A stretch of 64,000 nt of DNA from Chitinophaga sp. Ak27 (GCF_012726295.1 NZ_JABAOB010000007.1:62001-126000); one strand, 5' to 3'. Shown: positions 51,032-59,982, counted from the first letter of the stretch. Notes: a model not told the origin generated them from the letters alone. Numbers and translations are program-made.

Positions 51032-51098
51032 TTACAGGTATCAATATCTAAAAATCCGGTAACCTGCTCCGGCAGCTAACCGAATCAAATTCAATACA

Positions 51099-51299
51099 AT
51101 GGCAAAAGAAAAGCTGGAACTGAAAGGCCTGAGCGAGCAAGATCTGAAAGAGAAAATCTCTGCAGAAAAACTCCGCTTGAAAAAAATGACCTTTGGTCAC
51201 GCAATTACGCCAATCGAAAATCCAATGAGCATCCGCGCTGTAAGACGTGATATCGCTCGGATGAGTACCGAACTGCGTAAAAGACAACTGGGCTTCTAA
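51099..51299 (+). CDS. rpmC: 50S ribosomal protein L29
   Basis: 66 aa, helical hairpin protein near the tunnel exit that helps dock SRP and trigger factor. ELKGLSEQDLKEKISAEKLR and the C-terminal IARMSTELRKRQ match the family. Standard order between rplP and rpsQ. Confidence 0.95.
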   Translation: MAKEKLELKGLSEQDLKEKISAEKLRLKKMTFGHAITPIENPMSIRAVRRDIARMSTELRKRQLGF

Positions 51300-51388
51300 A
51301 TCTTCAGTCCCGGTAACACCCGGGGCTGCTGAATAGCATTAGTATAACAAAATAGGACCTCTTTACGGAGGGTTAAATACTTTCAACA

Positions 51389-51649
51389 ATGACGACCGAA
51401 AGAAAATTAAGAAAAACCAGGATTGGTGTGGTTGCCAGCAACAAAATGGATAAAACCATTACCGTTAAGGTGGAGCGTAAGGTAAAGCACCCGATCTATG
51501 GTAAGTTCGTGAAAAAAACTACCAAGTTCATGGCGCACGACGATAAAAACGAGTGCAGCATCGGCGATACCGTGAAAATCGCGGAAACCCGCCCTCTGAG
51601 CAAAAACAAATGCTGGAGACTGGTAGAAGTAATCGCTAAAGTAAAATAA
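51389..51649 (+). CDS. rpsQ: 30S ribosomal protein S17
   Basis: 86 aa, full length, primary 16S rRNA-binding OB-fold protein. RKTRIGVVASNKMDKTITVK, KHPIYGKFVKKTTKFMAHD and IGDTVKIAETRPLSKNK are diagnostic. Confidence 0.97.
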   Translation: MTTERKLRKTRIGVVASNKMDKTITVKVERKVKHPIYGKFVKKTTKFMAHDDKNECSIGDTVKIAETRPLSKNKCWRLVEVIAKVK

Positions 51650-51724
51650 TTATTTATTTGTTTCAAGCTGCATCCGGCTACCCCGGTTACAGCCGCTGAC
51701 TAAACAATATCAAATCTCATTTCG

Positions 51725-52093
51725 ATGATACAACAAGAATCAAGACTGAGTGTAGCTGATAACAGCGGTGCTAAAGAAGTACTTTGCATCCGCGTATTGG
51801 GTAACTCCGGTCAGGACTACGCTGGCGTAGGCGATAAGATTGTAGTAACCGTTAAGGACGCAATGCCTGGTGGTGGTGTGAAGAAAGGTATGGTTACTAA
51901 AGCTGTAATCGTAAGAACTAAAAACAAATTACGTCGTAAAGACGGTTCTTATATCCGCTTCGACGATAACGCAGTTGTACTGCTCAATAACTCAGACGAA
52001 CCTCGCGGTACCCGTATTTTCGGTCCGGTTGCCCGTGAGCTGAGAGACAAGGGTTATATGAAAATTATCTCCCTCGCTCCTGAGGTATTATAA
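51725..52093 (+). CDS. rplN: 50S ribosomal protein L14
   Basis: 122 aa, full length; contacts 16S rRNA in an inter-subunit bridge. MIQQESRLSVADNSGAKEVL, RTKNKLRRKDGSYIRFDDNA and GTRIFGPVARELRDKGYMKI are diagnostic. It is the last gene before a 160-nt gap holding a 17-bp hairpin and a promoter box, so the S10-spc block may be split here. Confidence 0.98.
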   Translation: MIQQESRLSVADNSGAKEVLCIRVLGNSGQDYAGVGDKIVVTVKDAMPGGGVKKGMVTKAVIVRTKNKLRRKDGSYIRFDDNAVVLLNNSDEPRGTRIFGPVARELRDKGYMKIISLAPEVL

Positions 52094-52109
52094 TATTATT
52101 GTCGATGGA

Positions 52110-52146
52110 GGGATTCTGGAAATTTTCTTAAAATTTCCAGAATCCC
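52110..52146 (+). repeat. 17-bp perfect hairpin between rplN and rplX
   Basis: Stem 52110-52126 / 52130-52146 with a 3-nt loop. It is followed by AAAATTC and not by a T-run, so it is not a classical terminator; RNA processing, stability or partial termination are possible roles. Confidence 0.85.
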
Positions 52147-52165
52147 AAAATTCATAAATATTTCT

Positions 52166-52230
52166 TATCTTTGCAGCCCGTTTGCAGAACGAGAAAAAAC
52201 ATTAATCAAGCGAAACAACTGTTTCGCTTG
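52166..52230 (+). promoter_or_regulatory. Internal promoter box and leader hairpin of rplX
   Basis: TATCTTTG at 52166-52173 is an exact -7 box (no clear TTG upstream). Its transcript would begin about 80 nt before rplX and contain a perfect 10-bp hairpin (52207-52216 / 52221-52230, loop AACT) ending 23 nt before the ATG. Confidence 0.6.
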
Positions 52231-52253
52231 GCGTTTATAAATAAATCAAAGTA

Positions 52254-52592
52254 ATGAAAACTAGATTTAAGCCTAAATTCAACATTAAGAAGGGCGACCT
52301 GGTTGCGGTAATTGCCGGTGATGACAAGGACAGAACCAAAGCTCGCAAAGTGCTGGAAGTTCAGCCTGACAAAGCCCGCATTCTTGTAGAAGGCGTTAAC
52401 ATTATTACCAAGCACACTAAGCCTACCGCTCAGAATACCAAAGGTGGTATTGTTAAGCAGGAAGCTCCAATTGCGATCTCTAACGTAATGCTGTGGGATG
52501 CCAAAGCTGGTAAACCTACTAAAGTAAGCAGAAAGAGAGAAAACGGTAAATTAATTCGTATCGCTAAAAAATCAGGGGAGGAAATTAAATAA
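52254..52592 (+). CDS. rplX: 50S ribosomal protein L24
   Basis: 112 aa; assembly initiator that binds 23S rRNA through a KOW motif, seen here as FNIKKGDLVAVIAGDDKDRT. KHTKPTAQNTKGGIVKQEAP is the usual following segment. The last base of its stop codon is the first base of the rplE ATG (TAATG), so the two are translationally coupled. Confidence 0.97.
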   Translation: MKTRFKPKFNIKKGDLVAVIAGDDKDRTKARKVLEVQPDKARILVEGVNIITKHTKPTAQNTKGGIVKQEAPIAISNVMLWDAKAGKPTKVSRKRENGKLIRIAKKSGEEIK

Positions 52593-53167
52593 TGTCAAAC
52601 ACAAAATATACTCCGAGACTGCAGAAGAAATACCAAGAGGAAGTAAAATCTGCACTGATGAAGAAATTCAACTACAAAAGTGTCATGCAGGTTCCTCGCC
52701 TGGTAAAAATTTGCCTGAACCAGGGTATTAACGGTGCAGTAGGTGATAAGAAACTGGTAGACATCGCAGTAGATGAAATGACCCGTATCTCTGGTCAGAA
52801 AGCTATCGCTACCCTGTCTAAAAAGGATATCTCCAACTTCAAACTCAGAAAGAACATGCCTATCGGTGCACGTGTAACTTTACGCAGCACTAATATGTAT
52901 GACTTCCTGGACCGTTTGATCGCTGTATCTCTCCCTCGTGTACGTGACTTCAAAGGCGTTAACGAAAAAGCTTTTGACGGTCGTGGTAACTATACTATGG
53001 GTATCACAGAACAAATCATCTTCCCTGAGATCGATATCGATAAAGTAACTAAAATGTCCGGTATGGATATCACTTTCGTTACTACTGCAAACACCAACGA
53101 AGAAGCTTACGAGCTCCTGAAGGAAATGGGTATGCCGTTCAAGGGTATGAAAAAAGATAATCAGTAA
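52592..53167 (+). CDS. rplE: 50S ribosomal protein L5
   Basis: 191 aa, full length; binds 5S rRNA and contacts P-site tRNA. VPRLVKICLNQGINGAVGDK, the ISGQKAIATLSKKDISNFKL segment and GNYTMGITEQIIFPEIDIDK are diagnostic. Start overlaps the rplX stop. Confidence 0.98.
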   Translation: MSNTKYTPRLQKKYQEEVKSALMKKFNYKSVMQVPRLVKICLNQGINGAVGDKKLVDIAVDEMTRISGQKAIATLSKKDISNFKLRKNMPIGARVTLRSTNMYDFLDRLIAVSLPRVRDFKGVNEKAFDGRGNYTMGITEQIIFPEIDIDKVTKMSGMDITFVTTANTNEEAYELLKEMGMPFKGMKKDNQ

Positions 53168-53187
53168 ATCGAAACGATAATATAATT

Positions 53188-53457
53188 ATGGCAAAAGAAT
53201 CCGTAAAAGCCAGACAAAGGAAAAGAGAAGCTATGGTAGCAAAATTCGCAGAAAAGCGTGCTGCCCTGAAAGCTGCCGGTGACTACGCTGCACTGGATCA
53301 ACTTCCAAAAAATGCTTCTCCTGTTCGTCTGAAAAACAGATGCCAACTGAGCGGTCGTCCTAAAGGATACATGCGCCACTTTGGTCTCTGCAGGAACATG
53401 TTCCGTGACCTGGCACTCGCAGGTAAAATCCCTGGCGTAAGAAAAGCCAGCTGGTAA
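53188..53457 (+). CDS. rpsN: 30S ribosomal protein S14 (zinc-free type)
   Basis: 89 aa, the longer C-minus form. AKESVKARQRKREAMVAKFA start, and the C-terminal RCQLSGRPKGYMRHFGLCRN segment, in which the CxxC pairs of the zinc form are absent. 20 nt after rplE. Confidence 0.97.
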   Translation: MAKESVKARQRKREAMVAKFAEKRAALKAAGDYAALDQLPKNASPVRLKNRCQLSGRPKGYMRHFGLCRNMFRDLALAGKIPGVRKASW

Positions 53458-53575
53458 TTGAATGATCTGAGTAACCGGCTTACCGGATCCCTCATATCAC
53501 CGAATGAAAGTTATTTGATTCCCATCTTATTACGATTGGATATCGCATTGTAAACATTATCAAACTATTTCAACA

Positions 53576-53974
53576 ATGGTTACTGATCCAATAGCAGACT
53601 TCCTGACACGTATCCGGAACGCGCAAATGGCCACCCACAGGATTGTGGAAATTCCGGCTTCCAAGCTGAAAAAACGTATTACAGAAATTCTGTACGATAA
53701 AGGTTATATCCTGAAGTACAAATTCGAAGAGGACAACAAACAAGGCGTTATCAAAATCGCCTTGAAGTATGATCCTATCTCTAAAGAGCCCGCTATCAAA
53801 GAATTACAACGCATCAGCCGCCCAGGTCTGCGTCAGTACGCTAAACCAGAAGAGTTTAAGCGCGTGAAGAACGGTTTAGGCGTGGCAATCATCTCTACTT
53901 CTAAAGGTGTAATGACCGATAAAGAAGCAAAAACTCAAAACGTAGGTGGCGAAGTAGTTTGCTACATCTATTAA
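53576..53974 (+). CDS. rpsH: 30S ribosomal protein S8
   Basis: 132 aa, full length; binds helix 21 of 16S rRNA and in E. coli represses the spc operon. MVTDPIADFLTRIRNAQMAT and the C-terminal GLGVAIISTSKGVMTDKEA are diagnostic. A 13-bp perfect hairpin (53981-53993 / 53999-54011) starts 7 nt after its stop. Confidence 0.97.
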   Translation: MVTDPIADFLTRIRNAQMATHRIVEIPASKLKKRITEILYDKGYILKYKFEEDNKQGVIKIALKYDPISKEPAIKELQRISRPGLRQYAKPEEFKRVKNGLGVAIISTSKGVMTDKEAKTQNVGGEVVCYIY

Positions 53975-53980
53975 TATATT

Positions 53981-54011
53981 GATTGACTGGTTGTTGCTCA
54001 ACCAGTCAATC
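53981..54011 (+). repeat. 13-bp hairpin between rpsH and rplF
   Basis: Perfect stem 53981-53993 / 53999-54011 with loop TTGCT, no T-run. One of a series of strong hairpins in the longer gaps of this operon. Confidence 0.8.
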
Positions 54012-54099
54012 ACTTAAGTTATCTGACAATTAAGCTCTCTATACGGCGCTGAACACGGATAACCGGTACATCAATATCAAACAACTTTAAATTAAAGTT

Positions 54100-54654
54100 A
54101 TGTCTCGTATAGGTAAAAGTCCTATTAAATTGGCCAGCGGTGTAACAGTAACTGTTTCTCCTGCCAATGAAGTAACTGTAAAAGGCCCTAAAGGTGAACT
54201 GAAAAAGAGCATCGACCGGGAAATGAAAATTGAGGTGAAAGACGGTGTTTTAACCGTTGTTCGCCCAACTGAACAAATCCGTCACAAAGCCCTCCACGGT
54301 TTATACCGTGCATTGCTGGCTAACATGGTTCAGGGTGTTACTGAAGGCTTTAAAAAGCAACTGGAACTGGTGGGTGTGGGCTATAAAGCCGCTAACAATG
54401 GCCAGTTACTCGATCTGTCTTTAGGTTATTCTCATAATATCATCTTCGAAATTCCGCAGGAACTGAAGGTTGCTACCCTCACTGAAAAAGGTCAGAACCC
54501 TAAAATCATGCTGGAAGGTATCGATAACCAATTACTGGGTCAGGTAGCGGCTAAAATCCGTAGCCTGCGTAAACCAGAGCCTTACAAAGGTAAAGGTGTT
54601 CGCTACAGTGATGAAGTGGTACGTAAGAAAGCTGGTAAATCAGCTGGTAAATAA
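54100..54654 (+). CDS. rplF: 50S ribosomal protein L6
   Basis: 184 aa, full length, near the sarcin-ricin loop. SRIGKSPIKLASGVTVTVSP, the double-domain internal repeat, and RKPEPYKGKGVRYSDEVVRK are diagnostic. Standard spc order. Confidence 0.98.
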   Translation: MSRIGKSPIKLASGVTVTVSPANEVTVKGPKGELKKSIDREMKIEVKDGVLTVVRPTEQIRHKALHGLYRALLANMVQGVTEGFKKQLELVGVGYKAANNGQLLDLSLGYSHNIIFEIPQELKVATLTEKGQNPKIMLEGIDNQLLGQVAAKIRSLRKPEPYKGKGVRYSDEVVRKKAGKSAGK

Positions 54655-54743
54655 AATTTTTAATTGGCTAGTCAGCTGGTTCAGCTGGTTAGCCAGTTTT
54701 AACAAAATCCCGGCAGCATCGGGATTATAAAATAAAACTCAAA

Positions 54744-55097
54744 ATGAGCACAAAAGTTAACAGGAGACAGAAAATCCGCTACCGCATCCGTAAGAAAATC
54801 TCCGGTACTGCACAGCAGCCAAGATTGTCTGTATTTCGCAGTAATAGCGATATCTACGTGCAATTGATAGATGATACCAATGGCACTACCCTGGCTTCAG
54901 CTTCTTCCCGTGATAAGGACATCAAAGCTCAGCAAGGAACTAAATCCGAGAAATCTGTACTGGTTGGTAAAGCACTGGCTGCTAAAGCAATTGCACTGGG
55001 CTTAACTACCTGCGTATTCGATAGAAGCGGTTATTTATATCATGGCCGCGTGAAAAGCGTAGCTGACGGAGCAAGAGAAGGTGGTCTTCAGTTTTAA
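54744..55097 (+). CDS. rplR: 50S ribosomal protein L18
   Basis: 117 aa, full length, 5S rRNA-binding protein. QKIRYRIRKKISGTAQQPRL, VQLIDDTNGTTLASASSRD and the C-terminal RVKSVADGAREGGLQF are diagnostic. Confidence 0.97.
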   Translation: MSTKVNRRQKIRYRIRKKISGTAQQPRLSVFRSNSDIYVQLIDDTNGTTLASASSRDKDIKAQQGTKSEKSVLVGKALAAKAIALGLTTCVFDRSGYLYHGRVKSVADGAREGGLQF

Positions 55098-55148
55098 TCA
55101 CGAAGTCCGAATCTTATAATTCTGAACAAGTAATTCTTATAAAATAAA

Positions 55149-55667
55149 ATGGCAAAGAATTCATTCAATAAAGTAAAGGCTGGTGATCTGGAGCTGAAAG
55201 AAAAAGTAGTGGCGATCAACCGTGTTACTAAAACCACTAAAGGCGGTCGTACTTTTAGTTTCTCCGCACTGGTTGTTGTAGGTAACGAAAACGGCGTGGT
55301 AGGTCACGGTCTTGGTAAAGCTAAAGAAGTACAGCAGGCGATCACTAAAGGCATAGACGATGCTAAGAAAAACCTGATCAAGGTTCCTGTTATGCACGGT
55401 ACTATTCCTCACGATCAGTTTGCTAAAGAAGGTGCTGCCAAAGTACTGATTAAACCAGCTGCCCATGGTACTGGTGTAATCGCTGGAGGTTCTATGCGTG
55501 CAGTGCTGGAAAGCGCTGGTGTAACAGACGTTCTGGCTAAATCTTTAGGTTCCGCTAACCCACACAACGTGGTGAAAGCTACTTTCAAAGCACTGGGTTT
55601 ATTACGCGAACCAATCGGTATCGCTAAAACCAGAGGCGTTTCCCTGAAGAAAGTTTTCAACGGATAA
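55149..55667 (+). CDS. rpsE: 30S ribosomal protein S5
   Basis: 172 aa, full length; involved in decoding accuracy and mRNA unwinding. KEKVVAINRVTKTTKGGRTF, VVGHGLGKAKEVQQAITKGI and AGGSMRAVLESAGVTDVLAK are diagnostic. Confidence 0.98.
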   Translation: MAKNSFNKVKAGDLELKEKVVAINRVTKTTKGGRTFSFSALVVVGNENGVVGHGLGKAKEVQQAITKGIDDAKKNLIKVPVMHGTIPHDQFAKEGAAKVLIKPAAHGTGVIAGGSMRAVLESAGVTDVLAKSLGSANPHNVVKATFKALGLLREPIGIAKTRGVSLKKVFNG

Positions 55668-55766
55668 GTCATGTTCCTCGTACAGAGGACCATATTTTCC
55701 ATTGGGAAATTTTGAAAATAATTCATTAACAATTAAATTACTCCGCCTTTAAGCGGATAGGGGTTT

Positions 55767-55952
55767 ATGGCAAAGATTAAGATCACTCAAGTGAAAAGTG
55801 GTATAGACCGTCCTGAAAGGCAGAAACTGACCTTGAAGGCACTGGGCCTGACTAAGATGCACGCTACTGTGGAAGTAGAGGCAACTCCTCAAGTCCTCGG
55901 AATGGTCCGTAAAGTTAATCACCTTGTATCGGTAGAAACAGTGAACGCTTAA
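55767..55952 (+). CDS. rpmD: 50S ribosomal protein L30
   Basis: 61 aa, full length. AKIKITQVKSGIDRPERQKL and the C-terminal VNHLVSVETV match the family. Standard position between rpsE and rplO. Confidence 0.96.
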   Translation: MAKIKITQVKSGIDRPERQKLTLKALGLTKMHATVEVEATPQVLGMVRKVNHLVSVETVNA

Positions 55953-56074
55953 TTAAAGTAACACTGCTGTGGGATTGTCTGCTGATAATCTTACCTTTAC
56001 ATTTGTGACTTTACCATTTTTATTTTAGAATAAGCGAGCGGTTAATTTCCGCGCAAGTAAAAACAATTAATTTT

Positions 56075-56521
56075 ATGAATCTGCATTCATTACAGCCTGC
56101 ACAAGGCGCTGTACATAAAGAAAAACGTCTTGGACGTGGTGAGGCTTCCGGTAAAGGTGGTACCTCTACAAAAGGTAACAAAGGTATCCAGCAACGTGCT
56201 GGTTATGCTAGCAAGAAAGGCTTCGAAGGTGGCCAGATGCCAATCCAACGCCGTATGCCTAAACGCGGTTTCAAAAATAATAACCGTGAAGAATACACAA
56301 TCTTCAACCTGGGTCAGCTGGATCATTTAGTTGAGAAATATGGCCTCGAGGAGTTTAATCTGGAAAACCTGTTCATGAACGGCCTGATTAACAGAACAGC
56401 TAAAGTTAAAATTCTCGCTAACGGAGAACTCAAAGCTAAAGTGACTGTTAAAGTAAACGCAATCAGCGAAAAAGCTAAGCAGGCCATCGAAGCAGCAGGT
56501 GGATCAGTAGAACTGGTATAA
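56075..56521 (+). CDS. rplO: 50S ribosomal protein L15
   Basis: 148 aa, full length. The Gly-rich N-terminal extension (KRLGRGEASGKGGTSTKGNK) and RAGYASKKGFEGGQMPIQRR are diagnostic, as is the C-terminal AKQAIEAAGGSVELV. Precedes secY by 78 nt. Confidence 0.98.
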   Translation: MNLHSLQPAQGAVHKEKRLGRGEASGKGGTSTKGNKGIQQRAGYASKKGFEGGQMPIQRRMPKRGFKNNNREEYTIFNLGQLDHLVEKYGLEEFNLENLFMNGLINRTAKVKILANGELKAKVTVKVNAISEKAKQAIEAAGGSVELV

Positions 56522-56599
56522 GACTTTACGACTGAGGAGACGCCTACGGAGTAGTGCGTCTTTTCATATTTAATAGCGCTATTAAACCTTTATCTTCCT

Positions 56600-57943
56600 G
56601 TGAAGAAATTTATCGAAACGATTAAGAATATCTGGAGTATTGAGGATTTGCGTAACCGCATCCTGACCACCCTGCTCCTGGTCCTCATCTACAGATTAGG
56701 ATCCTATATCGCTTTGCCTGGCATTGATGCAAACGCACTGACCAACTTTGAGAAAAATTCTAATCAGGGTATCCTGGGACTGGTGAACATGTTTGCGGGT
56801 GGATCATTTTCAAGGGCTTCGATCTTTGCATTGGGTATTATGCCCTACATCTCTGCTTCAATTGCTATCCAGTTACTGACGATAGCAGTTCCTTACTTCC
56901 AGAAGCTGCAGAAAGAGGGGGAAAGTGGCCGCAAAAAAATTAACCAGTTTACACGTTATCTCACCGTAATCGTAACGGGTTTCCAGGCCAGCGCTTATGT
57001 AGCCTACCTGCGTAATCAATCCGGTGGCGCTATTATCGCTGAATATGGCACCTTCTTCTTCTGGCTCTCTACTACAGTTGTACTTACTGCAGGTACCCTG
57101 TTCGTAATGTGGCTCGGTGAAAAGATCACAGATAAAGGTATTGGTAATGGTACTTCCATTATCATCATGATGGGTATCCTTGCCCGTTTGCCACAAGCCC
57201 TGGTCGCTGAGTTTTCCAGTAAGGTGGCAGGTGAAGCGGGTGGACCGATCCTGTTCCTCATTGAAATTGCTATCTTCATCCTGATCACCGTAGGTCTGAT
57301 CCTCCTGGTACAGGGTACAAGAAAGATACCAGTAAACTATGCTAAACGTATTGTAGGTAATAAACAATATGGTGGCGTACGTCAGTTCATCCCACTGAAA
57401 GTGAATGCAGCTGGTGTAATGCCTATCATCTTCGCCCAGGCGATTATGTTTATCCCGGCTACTGCGATAGGCTTTGCTACTTCTTCTGAAAGTGCTTCCG
57501 GCTTTATCCGCATCTTTAGTGACCACACTAATGGCTGGTATAACCTGATCTACGCTGTATTGGTGATTGTATTTACTTATTTCTATACCGCGTTGATTTT
57601 CAACCCAACTCAGATGGCAGATGAAATGAAACGTAACAACGGTTTCATTCCGGGCATTAAACCTGGTAAGGCTACTGCCGATTATATCGGTGCAGTAATG
57701 GACCGTATCACTTTGCCAGGGGCATTTTTCCTTGCACTGGTGGGTATCATGCCAGGTATCGCTGCTGCCTTCAAGGTCAACAGTAACTTTGCTACCTTCT
57801 TTGGTGGTACTTCCCTCCTGATCATGGTGGGGGTTATCCTGGACACACTGCAACAGATTGAAAGCCAACTCCTCATGCGTCACTACGATGGTTTGATGAG
57901 TACCGGCCGTATCAAAGGCAGAACTGCCCCGGCTAATGCATAA
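56600..57943 (+). CDS. secY: Protein translocase subunit SecY
   Basis: 447 aa, ten-helix inner-membrane channel of the Sec translocon. The start is a GTG at 56600 (MKKFIETIKNIWSIEDLRNR). Typical segments: the plug/TM2 region GILGLVNMFAGGSFSRASIF, ALGIMPYISASIAIQLL, KVNAAGVMPIIFAQAIMFIP, and PGIKPGKATADYIGAVMDRI before TM9. Standard Bacteroidetes order rplO-secY-map-infA. A hairpin (57979-57986 / 58006-58013) follows. Confidence 0.98.
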   Translation: MKKFIETIKNIWSIEDLRNRILTTLLLVLIYRLGSYIALPGIDANALTNFEKNSNQGILGLVNMFAGGSFSRASIFALGIMPYISASIAIQLLTIAVPYFQKLQKEGESGRKKINQFTRYLTVIVTGFQASAYVAYLRNQSGGAIIAEYGTFFFWLSTTVVLTAGTLFVMWLGEKITDKGIGNGTSIIIMMGILARLPQALVAEFSSKVAGEAGGPILFLIEIAIFILITVGLILLVQGTRKIPVNYAKRIVGNKQYGGVRQFIPLKVNAAGVMPIIFAQAIMFIPATAIGFATSSESASGFIRIFSDHTNGWYNLIYAVLVIVFTYFYTALIFNPTQMADEMKRNNGFIPGIKPGKATADYIGAVMDRITLPGAFFLALVGIMPGIAAAFKVNSNFATFFGGTSLLIMVGVILDTLQQIESQLLMRHYDGLMSTGRIKGRTAPANA

Positions 57944-57978
57944 GTAATTGAACGTTAAATCGTTACAATAACGATAAA

Positions 57979-58013
57979 ATAGCCACAGAAGCTTTTTACG
58001 CTTTAGTGGCTAT
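57979..58013 (+). terminator. Hairpin after secY
   Basis: An 8-bp outer stem (57979-57986 / 58006-58013) with an inner AAGC/GCTT stem, followed by ATTATTTTA. It could attenuate readthrough into map. Confidence 0.5.
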
Positions 58014-58082
58014 ATTATTTTAGAAGCCGTTAGCTGTTAGCTTTACCTAACAGCTGATAGCCAACAGCTAAAAGCTGAAAGT

Positions 58083-58883
58083 ATGATTCATTATAAGACG
58101 AAGGAAGAAATAGAGTTGATGCGCAAAAGTGCTTTGCTCCTGAGTGCAGCCCTGGCTGAAGTAGCCCGGAACCTGAAACCAGGTATGAGCACGCTGGAAG
58201 TAGATGCTATTGCCGATAAGTTTATTGTCGAAAATGGTGCTACTCCTTCTTTTAAAAATTATAAGGGCTTCCCCAACGCCTGCTGCATTTCAGTGAATGA
58301 AGAGGTGGTGCATGGAATCCCTAACCAATATGTGCTGAAGGACGGTGATATCGTAACGGTGGATGTAGGCGTGTATATGAATGGTTATCACTCCGACAGC
58401 GCCTATACTTTCGCTATTGGTAACGTAGCCGAGAATGTACTCCGGCTGATGACTGCTACCAAAGCTGCCTTGTACAAAGGGATTGAAAAGGCGGTAATAG
58501 GCAACCGTATTGGAGATATCTCCTACGCAATTCAGGAATATACAGAGAAAGAGCGTGGTTATGGTGTGGTAAGGGAATTGGTAGGCCATGGCCTGGGTCG
58601 TCATTTGCATGAAGATCCCCAGGTGCCTAACTACGGAAAGCGTGGTAGCGGTCCCGTAATGAAGGAAGGTCTGGTGATTGCCATCGAGCCTATGATTAAT
58701 CTCCGCTCCAAGGACGTAGAATACCTGGAGGACGGCTGGACAGTTGCCACCCGTGATGGTAGCCCATCTGTTCACTTTGAGCATACAGTAGCGGTGGGAA
58801 AAGGGAAAGCAGATGTATTATCTACCTATGTGGATATAGAAAGAGAAGAGAGAAATAACCCTGAATTGAATTCAAATTACTAA
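58083..58883 (+). CDS. map: Type I methionine aminopeptidase
   Basis: 266 aa, full length; removes the initiator methionine from nascent proteins using two metal ions. The five metal ligands can be placed: Asp in VTVDVGVYMNGYHSDSAYTF (two), His in LVGHGLGRHLHEDPQ, Glu in AIEPMINL and the late Glu in SVHFEHTVAV. Conserved within the secY-map-infA order of Bacteroidetes. Confidence 0.97.
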   Translation: MIHYKTKEEIELMRKSALLLSAALAEVARNLKPGMSTLEVDAIADKFIVENGATPSFKNYKGFPNACCISVNEEVVHGIPNQYVLKDGDIVTVDVGVYMNGYHSDSAYTFAIGNVAENVLRLMTATKAALYKGIEKAVIGNRIGDISYAIQEYTEKERGYGVVRELVGHGLGRHLHEDPQVPNYGKRGSGPVMKEGLVIAIEPMINLRSKDVEYLEDGWTVATRDGSPSVHFEHTVAVGKGKADVLSTYVDIEREERNNPELNSNY

Positions 58884-59005
58884 ATCGTCATTTGGATTTT
58901 TCTAATGCAAATGGGTTTTATTGGTAAATTAGGTAGGTTTTAACGGAAAAATCGGCAATAATAATAATAATCGAGGTAAATTTTTCTATTTCAAAAGATA
59001 AATGC

Positions 59006-59013
59006 TATCTTTG
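59006..59013 (+). promoter_or_regulatory. Promoter (-7 box) upstream of infA
   Basis: TATCTTTG, exact -7 box 17 nt before the infA ATG; the -33 region is T-rich (TTTTTC) without an exact TTG. It suggests a separate start for the infA-rpmJ-rpsM-rpsK-rpsD-rpoA-rplQ part of the block. Confidence 0.65.
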
Positions 59014-59030
59014 CAGTCCTAAAAATTTTT

Positions 59031-59249
59031 ATGGCAAAACAGGCACTCATTAAACAGGATGGAATTATATTAGAAGCCTTGTCGAACGCTATGTTCCGTG
59101 TAAAGTTGGAAAATGGGCATGAGATCCTGGCCACCATTTCTGGAAAAATGAGAATGCACTATATACGCATTCTACCAGGAGATAAGGTTGGCGTAGAGAT
59201 GAGCCCATACGATTTGTCAAGAGGCCGTATAATTTTCAGATACAAATAA
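59031..59249 (+). CDS. infA: Translation initiation factor IF-1
   Basis: 72 aa, full length, single S1/OB-fold domain that occupies the ribosomal A site during initiation. AKQALIKQDGIILEALSNAM, ENGHEILATISGKMRMHYIR and the C-terminal VEMSPYDLSRGRIIFRYK are diagnostic. Confidence 0.98.
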   Translation: MAKQALIKQDGIILEALSNAMFRVKLENGHEILATISGKMRMHYIRILPGDKVGVEMSPYDLSRGRIIFRYK

Positions 59250-59319
59250 GACGGAAAAGGGTAGAGGCGATTGGATTTTTAATTTAATAAATATCATAAC
59301 CTTTTATAAAGTAATAATC

Positions 59320-59436
59320 ATGAAGGTAAGAGCTGCAATCAAAAAAAGAAGTGCGGATTGTAAAATAGTTCGTAGAAAAGGTGTTTTGTTGGTAATCAAC
59401 AAAAAGAATCCTCGTTTTAAACAACGCCAGGGTTAA
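59320..59436 (+). CDS. rpmJ: 50S ribosomal protein L36 (zinc-free type)
   Basis: 38 aa, short and easily missed. MKVRAAIKKRSADCKIVRRK and the C-terminal PRFKQRQG are diagnostic. Only one of the four zinc ligands of the C-plus form remains (Cys14), so this is a zinc-independent version. It is in the expected place between infA and rpsM. Confidence 0.97.
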   Translation: MKVRAAIKKRSADCKIVRRKGVLLVINKKNPRFKQRQG

Positions 59437-59493
59437 TCGATTCCCCAACGGAATTTGATTTTTTAATCAGAATCATAAAATCAAAATAGAAAT

Positions 59494-59874
59494 ATGGCAC
59501 GTATAGCCGGTATAGATCTTCCTAAAAATAAAAGAGGAGAAATTGGCCTCACCTATATCTTTGGTATAGGCCGTTCTACCGCCCAATATATCCTGAACAA
59601 GGCGGAAATTGATGTAAATAAAAAGGTGCGGGAGTGGAATGATGATGAACAAGCTGCCATCCGTAACATTATCAACGGAGAGTTCAAGGTAGAGGGTCAG
59701 CTGCGTTCTGAAGTACAAATGAATATCAAGCGTTTGCTGGATATCGCTTGCTACCGCGGTCTGCGTCACAGGAAAGGCTTACCGGTAAGAGGTCAGCGTA
59801 CACGTACCAACAGCCGTACCCGTAAAGGTAAGCGTAAGACAGTGGCTGGTAAGAAAAAAGCAACTAAGAAATAA
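59494..59874 (+). CDS. rpsM: 30S ribosomal protein S13
   Basis: 126 aa, full length; 30S head protein contacting P-site tRNA and L5. MARIAGIDLPKNKRGEIGLT, YRGLRHRKGLPVRGQRTRTN and a basic C-terminal tail are diagnostic. Confidence 0.98.
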   Translation: MARIAGIDLPKNKRGEIGLTYIFGIGRSTAQYILNKAEIDVNKKVREWNDDEQAAIRNIINGEFKVEGQLRSEVQMNIKRLLDIACYRGLRHRKGLPVRGQRTRTNSRTRKGKRKTVAGKKKATKK

Positions 59875-59982
59875 TAAATAAAATCCCAGGTTGAAATCCC
59901 AATTCCGAATCAGAGGGGTTTCAATGGCCGTGAGTCGTGTAAATTTGGGATCTGGAATTTCATATTTGGAATTTAAATCATT

